Below are positions 8,732-18,869 of a stretch of DNA of 37,884 nt, piece by piece. Numbering within the stretch: position 1 is the first letter of the stretch; the number at the start of each line of letters is the position of its first letter. The notes under the pieces were generated by a model. That model was not told the DNA's origin. It was given only the letters and a program-made list of their open reading frames with translations, and made no database searches. Both the position numbers and the translations under genes were made by a program. This DNA is from Byssothecium circinans (Eukaryota > Ascomycota > Dothideomycetes > Pleosporales > Massarinaceae): positions 307,220-345,103 of the forward strand of contig ML977023.1 in assembly GCA_010015675.1 (NCBI GenBank). The letters are read 5' to 3'.

Positions 8732-10800
8732 CTATAACCTCTCCGCATCCTCAAGCACAAGCTCTGATGCCTTTTCGCCAAGCATAAAAGTCGCCACAGC
8801 TGGAAACGCGCCTGGAATCCTTGGGAACGCGCTCGCGTCAACGACCCTCAGCCGCTCCACGCCGCGCACTCGCAGTCTCCTGTCCAGCACAGCCAGAGGG
8901 TTGTTGTCTGCACCAACTGAGTTCGTACTTGTTGGATGGTGACCAAATACCTGGTCTTTGTACCACTCTGCGTCGGGTGCGGAATCTTTACAGTACCCAT
9001 CCTCTTTGATGTCCGCGGCAGGGCACGGCGGTTCGACTGGCGTAACGGGACCGACGGGTGCTTCAGTGCCAAAGAACGATCTCCTACTAAATGCAACGGT
9101 ATCGAGGATGGCTCCAACGTCAGTGTCAGCTCCTTCAGCGAAGTGCTGGAAGTTGATTTCGGGTGTGTCGCGCGGATCGGCTGAACGAATCTGGACGTAG
9201 CCTTTCGTATTCTGCGTATGCATCTTCACGGTTGACCACGATAGCGTTTCTGGTGGCTCGGAGACGTTTTGCTTGGTCGGTGGGCGGAAGCCGCGGAGAG
9301 CCCTACCTGCACCCGTGGAGAACATCAGGATATCTCGCTCGCCGTCTAAAGAGTGGTTCGTTTTCAGCATGAACGCAAGGCCGTTACCACCTACGCGCGT
9401 GTATGGTCCGGTACCGTTCTTCCATTGTTCAACGCATGGGTCGCCTGGCATGCCGAATGTGCACTTTGGCGCATTTGGATCTACTGGGTCTACCGCGGGT
9501 GTCTTCGCATGACCCACGATCGGCAGCTCGTAATTATCTTGCAGGTTACGCCCAACACCAGGAAGGTCGACGACTACTGAGATGTTGAACCTCTGCAACA
9601 GCTCCTTCGGCCCGATACCTGAGAGCTGGAGAATCTGTGGCGAGTTGAAGGCCCCGCCGGACACAATGACTTCTTTGCGAGCATATGCTCTCCCAACCTT
9701 CCCCACAGTGGCATTGTAGCGATCGTCGCCTTTGTACATTGCCCGGCCTTCTATCCATTCGACACCAACCGCCTTAGCCTTTTCTCCAGGTTGCCCACAC
9801 TCATCAAACAGAACTTTCGTGGTAAGCGAATTGAGTTGCAGGTCGAGCGAGTACCTGGCTGTGCCGTTCGCTGTAGTTTCGTTCCGTGTGGCGAGGATTC
9901 GATCGCGAGGGCTGAACCGTCTCCAGCCCTTGCTCACATGGAAAGGTAATGCGAAAAGACCTTCAGTCTGATCCCGTTTAGGGCCATCGTAGTTTGGATC
10001 ACTTACGAGGTAGTCAATGACCTTCTCCGGATCCTTGCCAATCAGCTTCAAAGCGGACTTGAGAAGCTTGAGTGCCAAGCTATTCGGTGAATACATACTG
10101 CGATCAGCAGCATTGACCTGCAGCCACCCATTGAAGCCATGACCAGGTGCTCCAGCCTTGAGATAATTGTTGTGTTCGATTTTCTCGAAGATACGACGCA
10201 TGTCCTTACCACTGTATTTCATTAGCACTGTCTAGTGGTACCACTTAAACAAGGAACCCGCCTCCAGACTCCATCCCCAACCCCACGATCGAAGAAATTC
10301 CAATCACTATCCGCCGGCAAAAACGTCGCCGCCGCATTTATAATCACACTTCCGCCTAATGTCGCTCCTCTCGGGTAGTGAACGCCCAGTCTCTCAGCGC
10401 CCACCTCCCCTTCAACCGCTGGATCCCTACCAACCCACAATTCCCCATTCTTCAGCCTCCACGCCATTAAATTATACCTCTTCGCCCTCTCCTCGTCATC
10501 GCTGTGCTTGACGTAGAAATGCCAATTTGTCTCCGGTGTGTTGTACCTACTGAGACTGAAGATTACAGTGGTTATGTCGGAAGATGCGTCGTCGCCGGCT
10601 TCGATGAGGAGAACGGTGTAATTGGCACGTGCGAGGTTCACAGCGAGGGTGCCTCCACCGGGGCCGGAGCCGGTGACTATGTAATCATACGTCTTTGTGG
10701 TGTCGACGAGAAGATTTGGGGGCGATGCGCAGCGGGTAAGGGGGGTTGCGATTGTAGATACAGCAAGAGCGAATGCCAGGAATGGCGGAAGGAGCTTCAT
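8732..10800 (-). CDS. GMC (glucose-methanol-choline) family oxidoreductase, secreted, 672 aa
   Basis: Two exons, 10800-10262 and 10211-8732. N-terminal signal peptide (MKLLPPFLAFALAVSTIATP). FAD Rossmann motif GSGPGGG at 44-50, with LLIEAGD at 64-70 for the ADP ribose. GMC signature YPRGATLGGS follows, then SGGAFNSPQILQLSGIGP (the second GMC signature). Near the end come GHHPTSTNSVG with the catalytic-type His about 604 and the C-terminal FPRIPGAFPAVATFM. The family uses FAD to oxidise alcohols or sugars; the substrate is unknown. The intron (10212-10261, 50 bp) is odd: GT donors in the region give a frame break or stop, whereas GC at 10261-10260 (AG|GCGGGT) to AG at 10212 restores W-S-G-K-D-M, as expected for the family, with a TGCTAAT branch site. 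A small deletion or sequencing error is the alternative. The gene is co-oriented with and upstream of the UstYa-like gene. Confidence 0.85.
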
Positions 10801-10874
10801 GCTGGGCGACTTGACGATGCGAGGTGAATACCTAGAAGAAAGAGCACGATTGTTTCTTATACATGACGACCTCG

Positions 10875-10881
10875 CTTATAT
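10875..10881 (-). promoter_or_regulatory. putative TATA box of the GMC gene
   Basis: On the minus strand this reads ATATAAG, 75 bases upstream of the GMC start codon, a plausible fungal TATA position. Pattern only. Confidence 0.35.
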
Positions 10882-11442
10882 GTTTACCAATGCCGGGATG
10901 CCTGCTGAATGTGAAAGTTGCTGCATGATGGTTTACCCCGCTGCATAATCGCGAATCAAATCGCGTGCAGAGTACGGAAGTAACCAATATTCGTAAGAGC
11001 CTGTAGGAGGTGCCTTCTTAATAGGGCCGTATTTCGCCGTGAGTGGCTCGGAGGCTGAATAGGGCTTATAACCTTGTTTTCTCTTTAGAAAAAAATGCCC
11101 AATTTACGCGTTTTAAAGGTATTCTAGTAAGTTGAGAGTGAATCTTTACCCTGGTGACTTTATTTTTCCTTTTTAATGACCACTTTAGTGTATATATTTA
11201 CTACCTTCGCACGTTCTTTAGCATTTTCGGCCTTACCAAGAAAGCACCCCCCGCCGGCCACTAAGGATGCTAAGCGAATTTTCATTGAGCGCCACTTAAT
11301 ATCTATCCTCGTGTGATCGCGATCGATCAAATACACTCGTCTCTGTATGCAGGTACTACCTCTTAGTGTCTGCATTCAAGCGACACGACAGTTGGGGGTG
11401 CGTAGTGGTGGAGTTGCGGATCGGGGTTTGTGGGCTTGTCAC
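10882..11442. other. intergenic, no gene recognised
   Basis: Moderately AT-rich (TTTATTTTTCCTTTTTAATG near 11160). The one open frame on the minus strand (11160-11375) has no recognisable feature. Confidence 0.35.
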
Positions 11443-11729
11443 TCAAACTGGGGTTGGATTGGAAGAGTATGTTGCAGGCGAATATTTAGCGAGTGTCTCT
11501 CCTAGTCCAATCATAGATGAAAGGATGAAAATAACAGACAATTGCAATTTGGCATTGTTGTCATGAGTATAGTGAACACTGCCGAGTGCTGGGCTTTGTT
11601 TCATTATAATGTTCGGCGCATTGAAGATAGTAGGGTTTGCTGCTTCTTCATTAACATACCATGGCACAGCTTGGAACGCACTGATATAGAAGAGATAGGT
11701 TACAACTGCACCTAGTAAAGCCCCGATCA
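11443..11729 (-). CDS. possible terminal exon of an unrecognised membrane protein
   Basis: The minus-strand frame reads VIGALLGAVVTYLFYISAFQ, then a polar region PWYVNEEAANPTIFNAPN, a second hydrophobic stretch LQLSVIFILSSMIGLG, and ends ...YSSNPTPV before TGA. It lacks an ATG, and directly upstream is CATGTACAG, a good 3' splice site, so it looks like a last exon. No 5' exon could be placed convincingly in the next 150 bases. It may be a fragment left by rearrangement. I do not recognise a family. Confidence 0.25.
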
Positions 11730-12059
11730 CTGTACATGGCTAATTAAAGTAGTGAAGCTCTGCTGTCAGGGGTGAATATGGTTCGAGAGGTGCAGAGCTG
11801 GAGGTTGTTTAGGCACGTGCCAGGTTAAGCGCATTGGGGTTGGGATGGAAAGTACGCGCAACGCGTTCAACTTGTACCACACCTCGATGCGTTGTACGAA
11901 CGCCCACGCCGCCTATGGGAAGTATTTGACGAGATACTCTACACTTGAAGACCTAATGCTACTGGATATGCTGGAGTCCAAAAACTTACAAGCCATTCGC
12001 TCATCATGTTGTTTAGCATCATGTGGGACGGAGTGGACTTCAGCGCACGAAAGAGATCA

Positions 12060-12290
12060 ATAACATCTTCCAAAAAGCGAACACGTTCCCCTATCCTAGT
12101 GTAGAATATGACTGCGTGGTACAAGGAGCGTGAGAAGGAGAACAAGCGGCTTAAGACGGAATTGAGGGTCGCTAAGAACAGTGAAGCTGAGATGAAGAAC
12201 TTGGCTGATTGGGCCCTTGAAGAGAAGAAGAAGGCCGAAGATTTGCTCGGGAAGAATAACATCCCCATCCCTGGGTACCTTCAGACTGCT
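12060..12290 (+). pseudogene. coiled-coil protein remnant
   Basis: From about 12108 the plus strand encodes a very charged helix (WYKEREKENKRLKTELRVAK, then NLADWALEEKKKAEDLL). Just 5' the apparently related frame KEINNIFQKANTFPYPSVEY is one frame off, suggesting a frameshift near 12105. After 12290 the frame becomes low in coding character. The style resembles the coiled-coil part of the zinc-finger gene at 13181-16471, but I cannot show homology by eye. Confidence 0.3.
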
Positions 12291-12398
12291 TCGTCAAGCT
12301 CAACCGCTCTTCCGACACATATAACCGCTTTAGCACCCAGTTTATTATATTCCGGTTGTCATCCAAAAAGGTCTTACATAAAGGATTCAACCCCTCTA

Positions 12399-12660
12399 TC
12401 AACGCCGCACCCTCTCCAACTTGGGTAAGCCCATTAGGTCGAAGATGAGGTTGCGATAGATTGCCGCCTGGTCGGGGTAGAGGTCGGGATTGGTTCTATG
12501 TTATTGCGTCAAGTATGGAATTGCAAAGCGGACGAAGTGGGCAACAAAGAAGTGAACGTGACGTTATTGTTCATCGAGAAGTACACTTACTTAAATTGGA
12601 TAGGTGGCGATCGATATCCTCGAAGGTTGTGTGATCAGACGAATTGGCCTGGTATAGTTC
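12399..12660 (-). pseudogene. exon remnants of an unrecognised minus-strand gene
   Basis: On the minus strand LYQANSSDHTTFEDIDRHL (about 12658-12600) is followed by a plausible intron (donor GTGTAC after AAGTAA, acceptor ACATAG just before the next exon), then TNPDLYPDQAAIYRNLIFDL continuing MGLPKLERVRR and TGA at 12401-12399. Joining them keeps the frame. Upstream of 12660 the frame meets a TAA, and no good start is seen. A plus-strand open frame (12498-12896, ending with CRFRH) overlaps and cannot be excluded as the coding one. Confidence 0.3.
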
Positions 12661-13475
12661 CAGCGGTCGCGAAGTCCGTTAATGACTTGAAGCATCAAAT
12701 TCGCGCCTGGAGTGTGGTCCGTCGGGCAGAGGCTGCTGTTGCTGCGACCCTCGCTCAGGCGTTTCCGTCCATTGGCCATCTCCGAGAGCTTCGGTGCAAC
12801 ATAAGCCGCGCCCACAATCGGCAGAAATGCAGGTTCCGACACTCATACGAGACCGACGCGCAGGCAAAGGCAAGAATCGCAAGGTTGCGCCGTTAGACAA
12901 TGGGATGGGCCTGTTCCAGGACAAAGATGTGGAAAATTTGAGGACGTAGGCCGCGGGCGTTATACAATTCTCGCACAGTTTAGTGCCGTGGTGGTAATTT
13001 GGTTAGTGTGTACAATGTCTTTCGTCCCGATACCCAGTAGGTACGAAATGGAATGAGTCACACATGAATCGGGAATATATATTGACAATGCATTGACCCT
13101 AAATCCATGCACGGTGAAGTCATTGGTGCTTTCAATAGTTTGATGTGGCTAGCCGTGCATGAGTTCTATTCCTAACCTTATCATTTCGAATCAGCCGCTT
13201 GATTCTTCCCTTTGCCTTTATTCGCTCTCTTTCCCATCCTTGCCTGCTTGAATAACCCGTCATTCTTCACCAAGCGCCCCACCTTCTTAGTGTTCATATA
13301 GCCATCTCCCGGGTGAGCGAAAGGGCAGTCTTTTTGCTTGCAAGCCCCCGTGCCCTTCCCGTACGTGCTACACTGCTGCCCTATGGACGCGCTCTGGTAT
13401 ATATTATACCAGTATTAATATTTTATACTAGTAAATAGATATTTTATACTAGTATTTTTATACTAGTATAATATA

Positions 13476-15335
13476 ACGTATTCCACCATCGAACCGCCCA
13501 CACCATCGAACCGCTCACGATTCCTTGGCAACACCAACTCCATCTTCAACGCGAAAATGCCTCAACAACAAAGGTCTGAACGACTGTAACACGAAGGCAG
13601 ACTACAGCTTGCCCTTGACGCATATAATAGAGGCCAATTTGAAAGCTATTAAAGCGCTGCTGCAGCCTTTAACGTCAAGCCTCGTGTCCTTACTGAACGC
13701 GCCAGAGGAATACCTTTTTAACTAGAAACAGTACCAAACCGTTTAAAACTGTCCCCGACTAAGTAGGAGACACTTATCCAATACATCCTTAACCTTAATT
13801 CGCGAGGATTCGCGCCTACGTTGGGCGAAGTATCAGATATAGTGAATAAACTATTGCGCGAGTGGAGTAGTAAAAACGTAGGTATTAACTAAATAGCATA
13901 GTTTATAAACTGTTTAGAATAGTTATAAATAGTTTAGAACTATTTAAAGGACTATTAAAAGGCAAAATAGGAAGATCCTAAGGTAGTTAGTGCGTGGTTT
14001 AAGCTTATATGGGACACTAAAGCAAAGTACGGCGTACATGATAATGATATATATAACTTTAATAAAACTAGCTTTTAAATGGGTGTTATTAGCTCTATAA
14101 AAATGGTTACTAGCTTAGAGAAGTAAGTAAGGTCTACAATAGTTTAGCTAGGTAATAAAGAGTAAGTAATAGATATCTAAAGTATATATTTAAATAGTAC
14201 ATTTACCCTACTATTTATTATATATAAAGGACGCATCTATATCTTTTTATAGTACTAGGAAGCTAATATACCACGCAATTAAAAGCTCTTAGTTTTAGAG
14301 AATAGATGGATAACTAATAAGCTTAGTCTTGCGTAGTTAAAGTACTTTAACGCGTATATAAAGGTGAGAACTATTAGCGTCTATTAGTTGCTAATTTTAG
14401 ATAGCTACGAAAGCCACCTAAATTAAGATTTTAAAGATTATTATTAAGATAATAAGATTCTTATACTCTATATACTACCGCACTTGTTACACATCCTCTA
14501 GCCATTTAATGTGGTGTTATTCTCGCTGCTTAAGCGTAAGTACTCTAAGATCATTTAGGGCTTAGCGTAATAGTGTATTTTTTATATTAATAAAGAAGCG
14601 TTCCTACTAGCCTTTAAAGACGCATTTTTAAGCGTATTTATAGTTTAGAACTATTAAAAGGCCTTTAAGGTAATAGGGCTAGTCCCTCTAAACGCGTAGG
14701 TAGTGCTTAATTACCTTAATGTGCGTATACGTACCCTACTAGGACCCCTACCATTAGAGACGCTATAGCTATTAAGGACTTTAAGTAATACACGCGAATT
14801 TAGCTCTTAGTTAAAGTTTATACGTAATTCTATTACTTAATTACTATAGATGGCGTAGGGTAGGCTTTTACAGCTTATTAAAGGTGCTAAGTTAGTGCTG
14901 CATAGTACTACGCTTATAAAGTCACGCATTAAAAACTTTAAAAAGTAACTTAAGATAATAACTAAGCGTAAAACACGCAAGCGTAAGTATATTTAGAAGG
15001 GTAGTACTATAGAGTATAGTCCTATAGTAAACTAGAATAGTTTTAAACTATTAAGAATAGTTTAAAACTATAAAAGGGTAAAGGTAGAGGGTAAAAGTGA
15101 GGTATGATAACTATAATAACTAAGTGTTTAGCGCTATGGTAACTGCGGTAAGACTAGGTATAACATAAGAACTTATCAAGCTAATAAAGAGGGTTCTTCT
15201 AAGTTAGAGGCTAGTACTTAGTATATATTTTTAGATAGTGATGCGGACGATAATGATGATGCAGTTAAGTAAGTTAGTGTTGCTAAGGAATCATAAGCGG
15301 TTCGAAGGTGTAGGCGGTTCGATAGTAGAATACGT
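13476..15335 (+). mobile_element. Fot1/pogo-like DNA transposon, RIP-degraded, 1860 bp
   Basis: Ends ACGTATTC...GAATACGT are flanked by TA on each side (13474-13475, 15336-15337). Each inverted end holds two direct copies of a CACCATCGAACCGC-type motif, the right arm with a few C-to-T changes. The length fits the 1.8-1.9 kb Fot1 group. The first 260 bases are little mutated; the rest is packed with TAG/TAA. Confidence 0.8.
13557..15290 (+). pseudogene. Fot1/pogo-type transposase, RIP-inactivated
   Basis: ATG 13557 opens MPQQQRSERL, followed after a stop by a Psq-type helix-turn-helix region (ALDAYNRGQFESY, AAAAFNVKPRVLTERARG). Further on, YGVHDNDIYNFNKT and, near 14389, LLILDSYESHL are landmarks of the DDE_1 catalytic domain of fungal pogo transposases. 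The frame is closed by dozens of stops, most TAG or TAA where Gln or Trp is expected, so RIP rather than slow decay explains the loss. The 3' limit is approximate because the C-terminal end is too degraded to place. Confidence 0.75.
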
Positions 15336-16471
15336 TATCTATTTAATCTAATAAGAATCGTTAAGCCACACTTTTTTAAGAAGGATTTATATATAAACAA
15401 GCTTAGATGTGTAAGGCTCTATAGGCGTCTACATAGTAACTAAAGAGAGCGCAAATACAGTTAATTTAGGCAAATCTAACGCGCGTACGTTACTTACAGC
15501 ATCTTATTTACCTTTAGTGTAGGTGCGTAGGGGGATGTATATAGGTAGTAGTGCTATACTTAGTTAGTAAGCTAATAGCCTTAGTGCTGACCACATAGAG
15601 CCTTACTATATATAGAGTAGCGTAAAACACTATATACCCCACATCTACTAACTAATTAGAGGCTAGTATACGTGACTATTTTAGATAATTTTTTATACCA
15701 GTTTTTAGCTAGTATAAGTTATACCAGGGCGCATCCTTAGGGTGCGGCTTGCAGGATACACCTCGCTCCCTACAGCTCGTGCAAGGCGTGGCGTGATCGC
15801 AGGTAAAGTTGTGGACGTAGCATTGTGAGCATGTTACCATGCGACCGGTCTTTGGTACTTGCTCCGTTCCTTCGGTAAGTGTAGAGGTCGTATCGGCTTT
15901 TGCCTTCTTGGAAGGTGGAGCATCGTCGTCCCCGTCTGAAGGTCTCTTGAGGGTGTCATCTGAGCTCCGAAGTATATCCAGAGATGATCTAGCATGTGTG
16001 AGTCTAGCGACGGTCCAAGTTGGTCTTCTAACTTACAAGATTCCCCCTGATGTCTGAGAACGTGTTCGCACAGACTGGTGAGGCTCCTCCCACTCTTGGT
16101 TCATGACACTCGGGATGTTGTTGAAGTGTTGCAAGGAACCGGTTTCTCCACCTTTCTCCAGCATGCTTTTTGCCCAACCCATCAAAGAATCGTTCTCACG
16201 GCGCAACACGGCGTTCTCCGACACCAAGTGCTTGACTTTGCTTTGGGCAGCCTTCCTTAGCATCAGCTCCCCGGTGAAGCGACCATTCTTCTTTGCGAGA
16301 CTCTCGTTGAGTTTGACGAGGCGCTTGTTGTCGGCATGCTTCGATACGTCATACGTGGCGCACAATATCGTCTCGGAGTGCGCGCAGTCGGCCTTCTAGT
16401 TCGATGTCCTGGGTATTAGAGTGGGGCTCCGAAGCAGATGCAAGGTAGTCTGGGTCGTTGGAATGGGACAT

Positions 16472-18867
16472 GGTGCTAAGTGTCTAGAGTTTCGACACTA
16501 ATCGGTTGCGACTTTGTGGAAGTGGTGAAGCAGTGGGACGGGTAGTCGGCACGCAATGGGCGAACACGTTCGTAATGAGCGTCACCCGAAAAGCTAAGCA
16601 CGATTTCTGTTTGCTCCCGGGATTTTGACACGGTCAACGCGGATTGTGCTCGAAAGTTTGAGTTTGAATGAGTGGTGGTGAATGACAAAGCGCGACCGCC
16701 AAGACGGTAATTTTGCCGAGCCGCTAACGCCTAGCGCCTTGCGCCTGCCGCCCCCCAATCATAAAGCGTCTACCCCGCCTCTTACACTTTGCTTCCTCGC
16801 ACCACCACCTCAACACCACCGCCGACCATGCCGAACCGACAAACAGCAACGGGAAATACAAAGACAGTGTCTTTGAGGGTGCGAGTGCCTCCGCGGCCTC
16901 TAGCAAGAGCATAATGACCCCTACGCCGGCGAGCACGCCGGGCTTCCCGATCATCTCACACCTGCACCCTCCTCAGCTCTTATGTGTCACAAGAGTCCGT
17001 TCGATGTGCTTGCCCATTTTGTCCCGGGCAGTCTGCGGACATGCACCTCTTCGCACGCACCATGATCAGCGCTTCTTGCGCATGCTCAAGTCACAGGGAG
17101 TTATGATTTCTGGCCGAGACGATTCCGTTCCCTAGGGCCTTTACGGGCTACAGGTGGGGCTCACACGCTTTCGTTCTGCGCGGGGAGAGAAGATCTTTCG
17201 CACGAGGACCCAGATTTTCGCGCGGCTGGGTGTCTTCTTTTGGAGATACCCAGCCTGCTCGCCCTGGGCCTGTCAACGTGTGCTTTACCAGGCGCCATGG
17301 CCGTATCCATGGCAACAATATTTTTTTTCACTGAGCCGCTACCTGTATGGTGGGACTTGAGGAAGAAACGGTAAGACCTGGTATACTTGCCCATCGACAT
17401 TAAAAACGCGCTCTCATGAATGATGCAGACAAGCGGCAAGAGAAAAGGCTACAGATATGTTTGCTCCACGAAACAGGTGTCTTGCTCACCCACTAGCCTA
17501 TCAAAACTAACCCAAACACGCAGACGAGAGGCTTTGCATCTCACAAGTGGACGACGACTCCGCGAAAAACCACGGGCATCGCAGTATAGTGTAGCAAGAT
17601 CCTCAAGTCGCGTACGCGTCGCGCTATCACGCGGCTAACATACGACGGGAAGTCATCAGATCACTCGAATGGCCGGTAATGAAAGCAGTCATATCACCCG
17701 TTACACTACCACCGTTCTCGCTAGTACATAAGCCCGTCCTCTACCTCTGGCCCTCCTCACTCAGCACTCAACAAACCCATCAAGTGGTATGCTCAGTTCG
17801 CGGCACTCCACTATAACGTATTCCTCTGACGGCGACCCTCAGGCTTATTACAGCTCTCCCATCATTGCTCGTGCGTCGAAAGACGTTTCCTCAATCAGTT
17901 CGCCCTATCCATTACGCCAGGCCTAATGTGTAAGTTTTGTTTCGCTTTCCCTTATCCGAGCTAGATGGTGCGAACCCAGGTATACACAGTTGTTCATGAG
18001 AATGGCTTAAGGGGTTGGACTAGTCTCATTGCCTGATAGGTATTACGTCGTGATTAGGCCGTGTAGCTAATACTCACTTGTTGAGCTTGGGTGCTGAGAT
18101 TGGCTGGATGCATCATTTCCTGACTAACTGCAACAATGTCAATTTTTGATTCGATCCGCATCTTAAGCCGCCACTATCAAACAAATCTAATCATTTACCG
18201 CCGCCTTTACAATGATGCTCGTTCCGGGCGTCTACTTTTGAGAACTTGGTGACGAGGCGTGGCGTTGTGCATCCATCCTGGTTCACCAGAATCAGTGAAC
18301 AATGATACATGTGCAGATGTGAAAGCTACTTACATAAAACCTTTAACTCCTTTCGAGAAGAGGTTTGTTGCGGTCAGCGCCTTTCTCATTGGGGGAAAAA
18401 GCACTGTCGAGCCGCGTAATGTGTATGGCGAAGTCTTCAACGCTCTGGCTCGCTAACAATCATTTCGGCAGACGAATACTTATGGTCCCACATGGAAAGG
18501 CCCAAATTGGTTAATGGAGATGCTAGCATTACATCGCCGGAGGGAAAATAAACCTCCTCGCCCTCGCCACGACATTGCAAATGTAGCTACTCGTTCCCAT
18601 CGCCTCCTCCATGTGTATGTCCGATCCAACACAGCTCTACAAGCTCGGCGAACTTTACTTTTGATTCCTCGTGAACATATAACCACCACCCAGAAAACTG
18701 GCCAGGATATTACCAGCGAAGGATGCGAGGGCGCACGAAGTGTATCACGAGACAGCGCGTTATCACATTGTTGAGGCTGGGCATGACTTGCCGCGAAAGA
18801 AGCCTTTAGCACGCTGCTGAGGATGTTAGGATGAATGAAGAGTCTCAGAGTATTAATTATTTCGCCA
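16472..18867. other. 2.4-kb region without a recognised gene
   Basis: Normal composition. 16790-16990 on the plus strand has a coding-like frame (EPTNSNGKYKDSVFEGAS, then IMTPTPASTPGFP) but it lacks a start and changes frame near 16990. At 17297 MAVSMATIFFFTEPL is a short hydrophobic frame ending before 17372. 17640-18860 holds only short open frames on both strands. A decayed gene at 16.7-17.4 kb is possible but not supported well enough to call. No tRNA seen. Confidence 0.35.
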
Positions 18868-18869
18868 TA

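Larger units (their letters stand above)
13394..15727. mobile_element. outer AT-rich insertion with CTGGTATA inverted ends
   Basis: The insertion in the zinc-finger gene begins CTGGTATA (13394) and ends TATACCAG (15727). Repeats of TATACTAG/TATACCAG occur inside both ends. Similarity extends outwards in inverted form (GGACGCGCT left; complement GGATGCGCC right), so the true ends may lie some bases further out. The content is RIP-mutated, and the Fot1-like element at 13476-15335 sits within it. Family not recognised, no clear target duplication. Confidence 0.5.
13181..16471 (-). pseudogene. coiled-coil, Zn2Cys6 and CCCH zinc-finger protein gene, split by a transposon
   Basis: ATG 16471 opens MSHSNDPDYLASASEPHSNT. 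At about 16350 the frame breaks (RHV then stop) and continues one base on as SKHADNKRLVKLNESL, a charged coiled coil; removing one base restores it. An intron with donor GTAAGT (16036) and acceptor GCTAG (15989), 48 bp, joins to a linker with a basic PPSKKAKAD patch. From 15831 comes a perfect C-x2-C-x6-C-x5-C-x2-C-x6-C cluster (CSQCYVHNFTC, PCTSCRERGVSC), ending KPHPKDAPWY at 15722. The coding sense resumes at about 13398 after 2.3 kb of transposon: QQCSTYGKGTGACKQKDC-PFAH is a CCCH finger (C-x9-C-x4-C-x3-H), then a basic tail and TGA at 13183-13181. This would be a nuclear nucleic-acid-binding protein. The frame break and insertion make it a likely pseudogene, though the base shift could be a sequence error. 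Confidence 0.7.

Noticed and set aside
8821..9971. Several plus-strand open frames inside the GMC gene
   Set aside because: They lie opposite clear GMC motifs and show no features of their own.
13394..15727. Possibility that the 2.3-kb block is a giant intron of the zinc-finger gene
   Set aside because: It has transposon ends, a nested TIR element and RIP; removal by splicing is unproven, so I treat the gene as disrupted.
16682..17135. Plus-strand coding-like text (KYKDSVFEGAS and others)
   Set aside because: No start, frame changes near 16990, no recognised domain; mentioned only in the region note.
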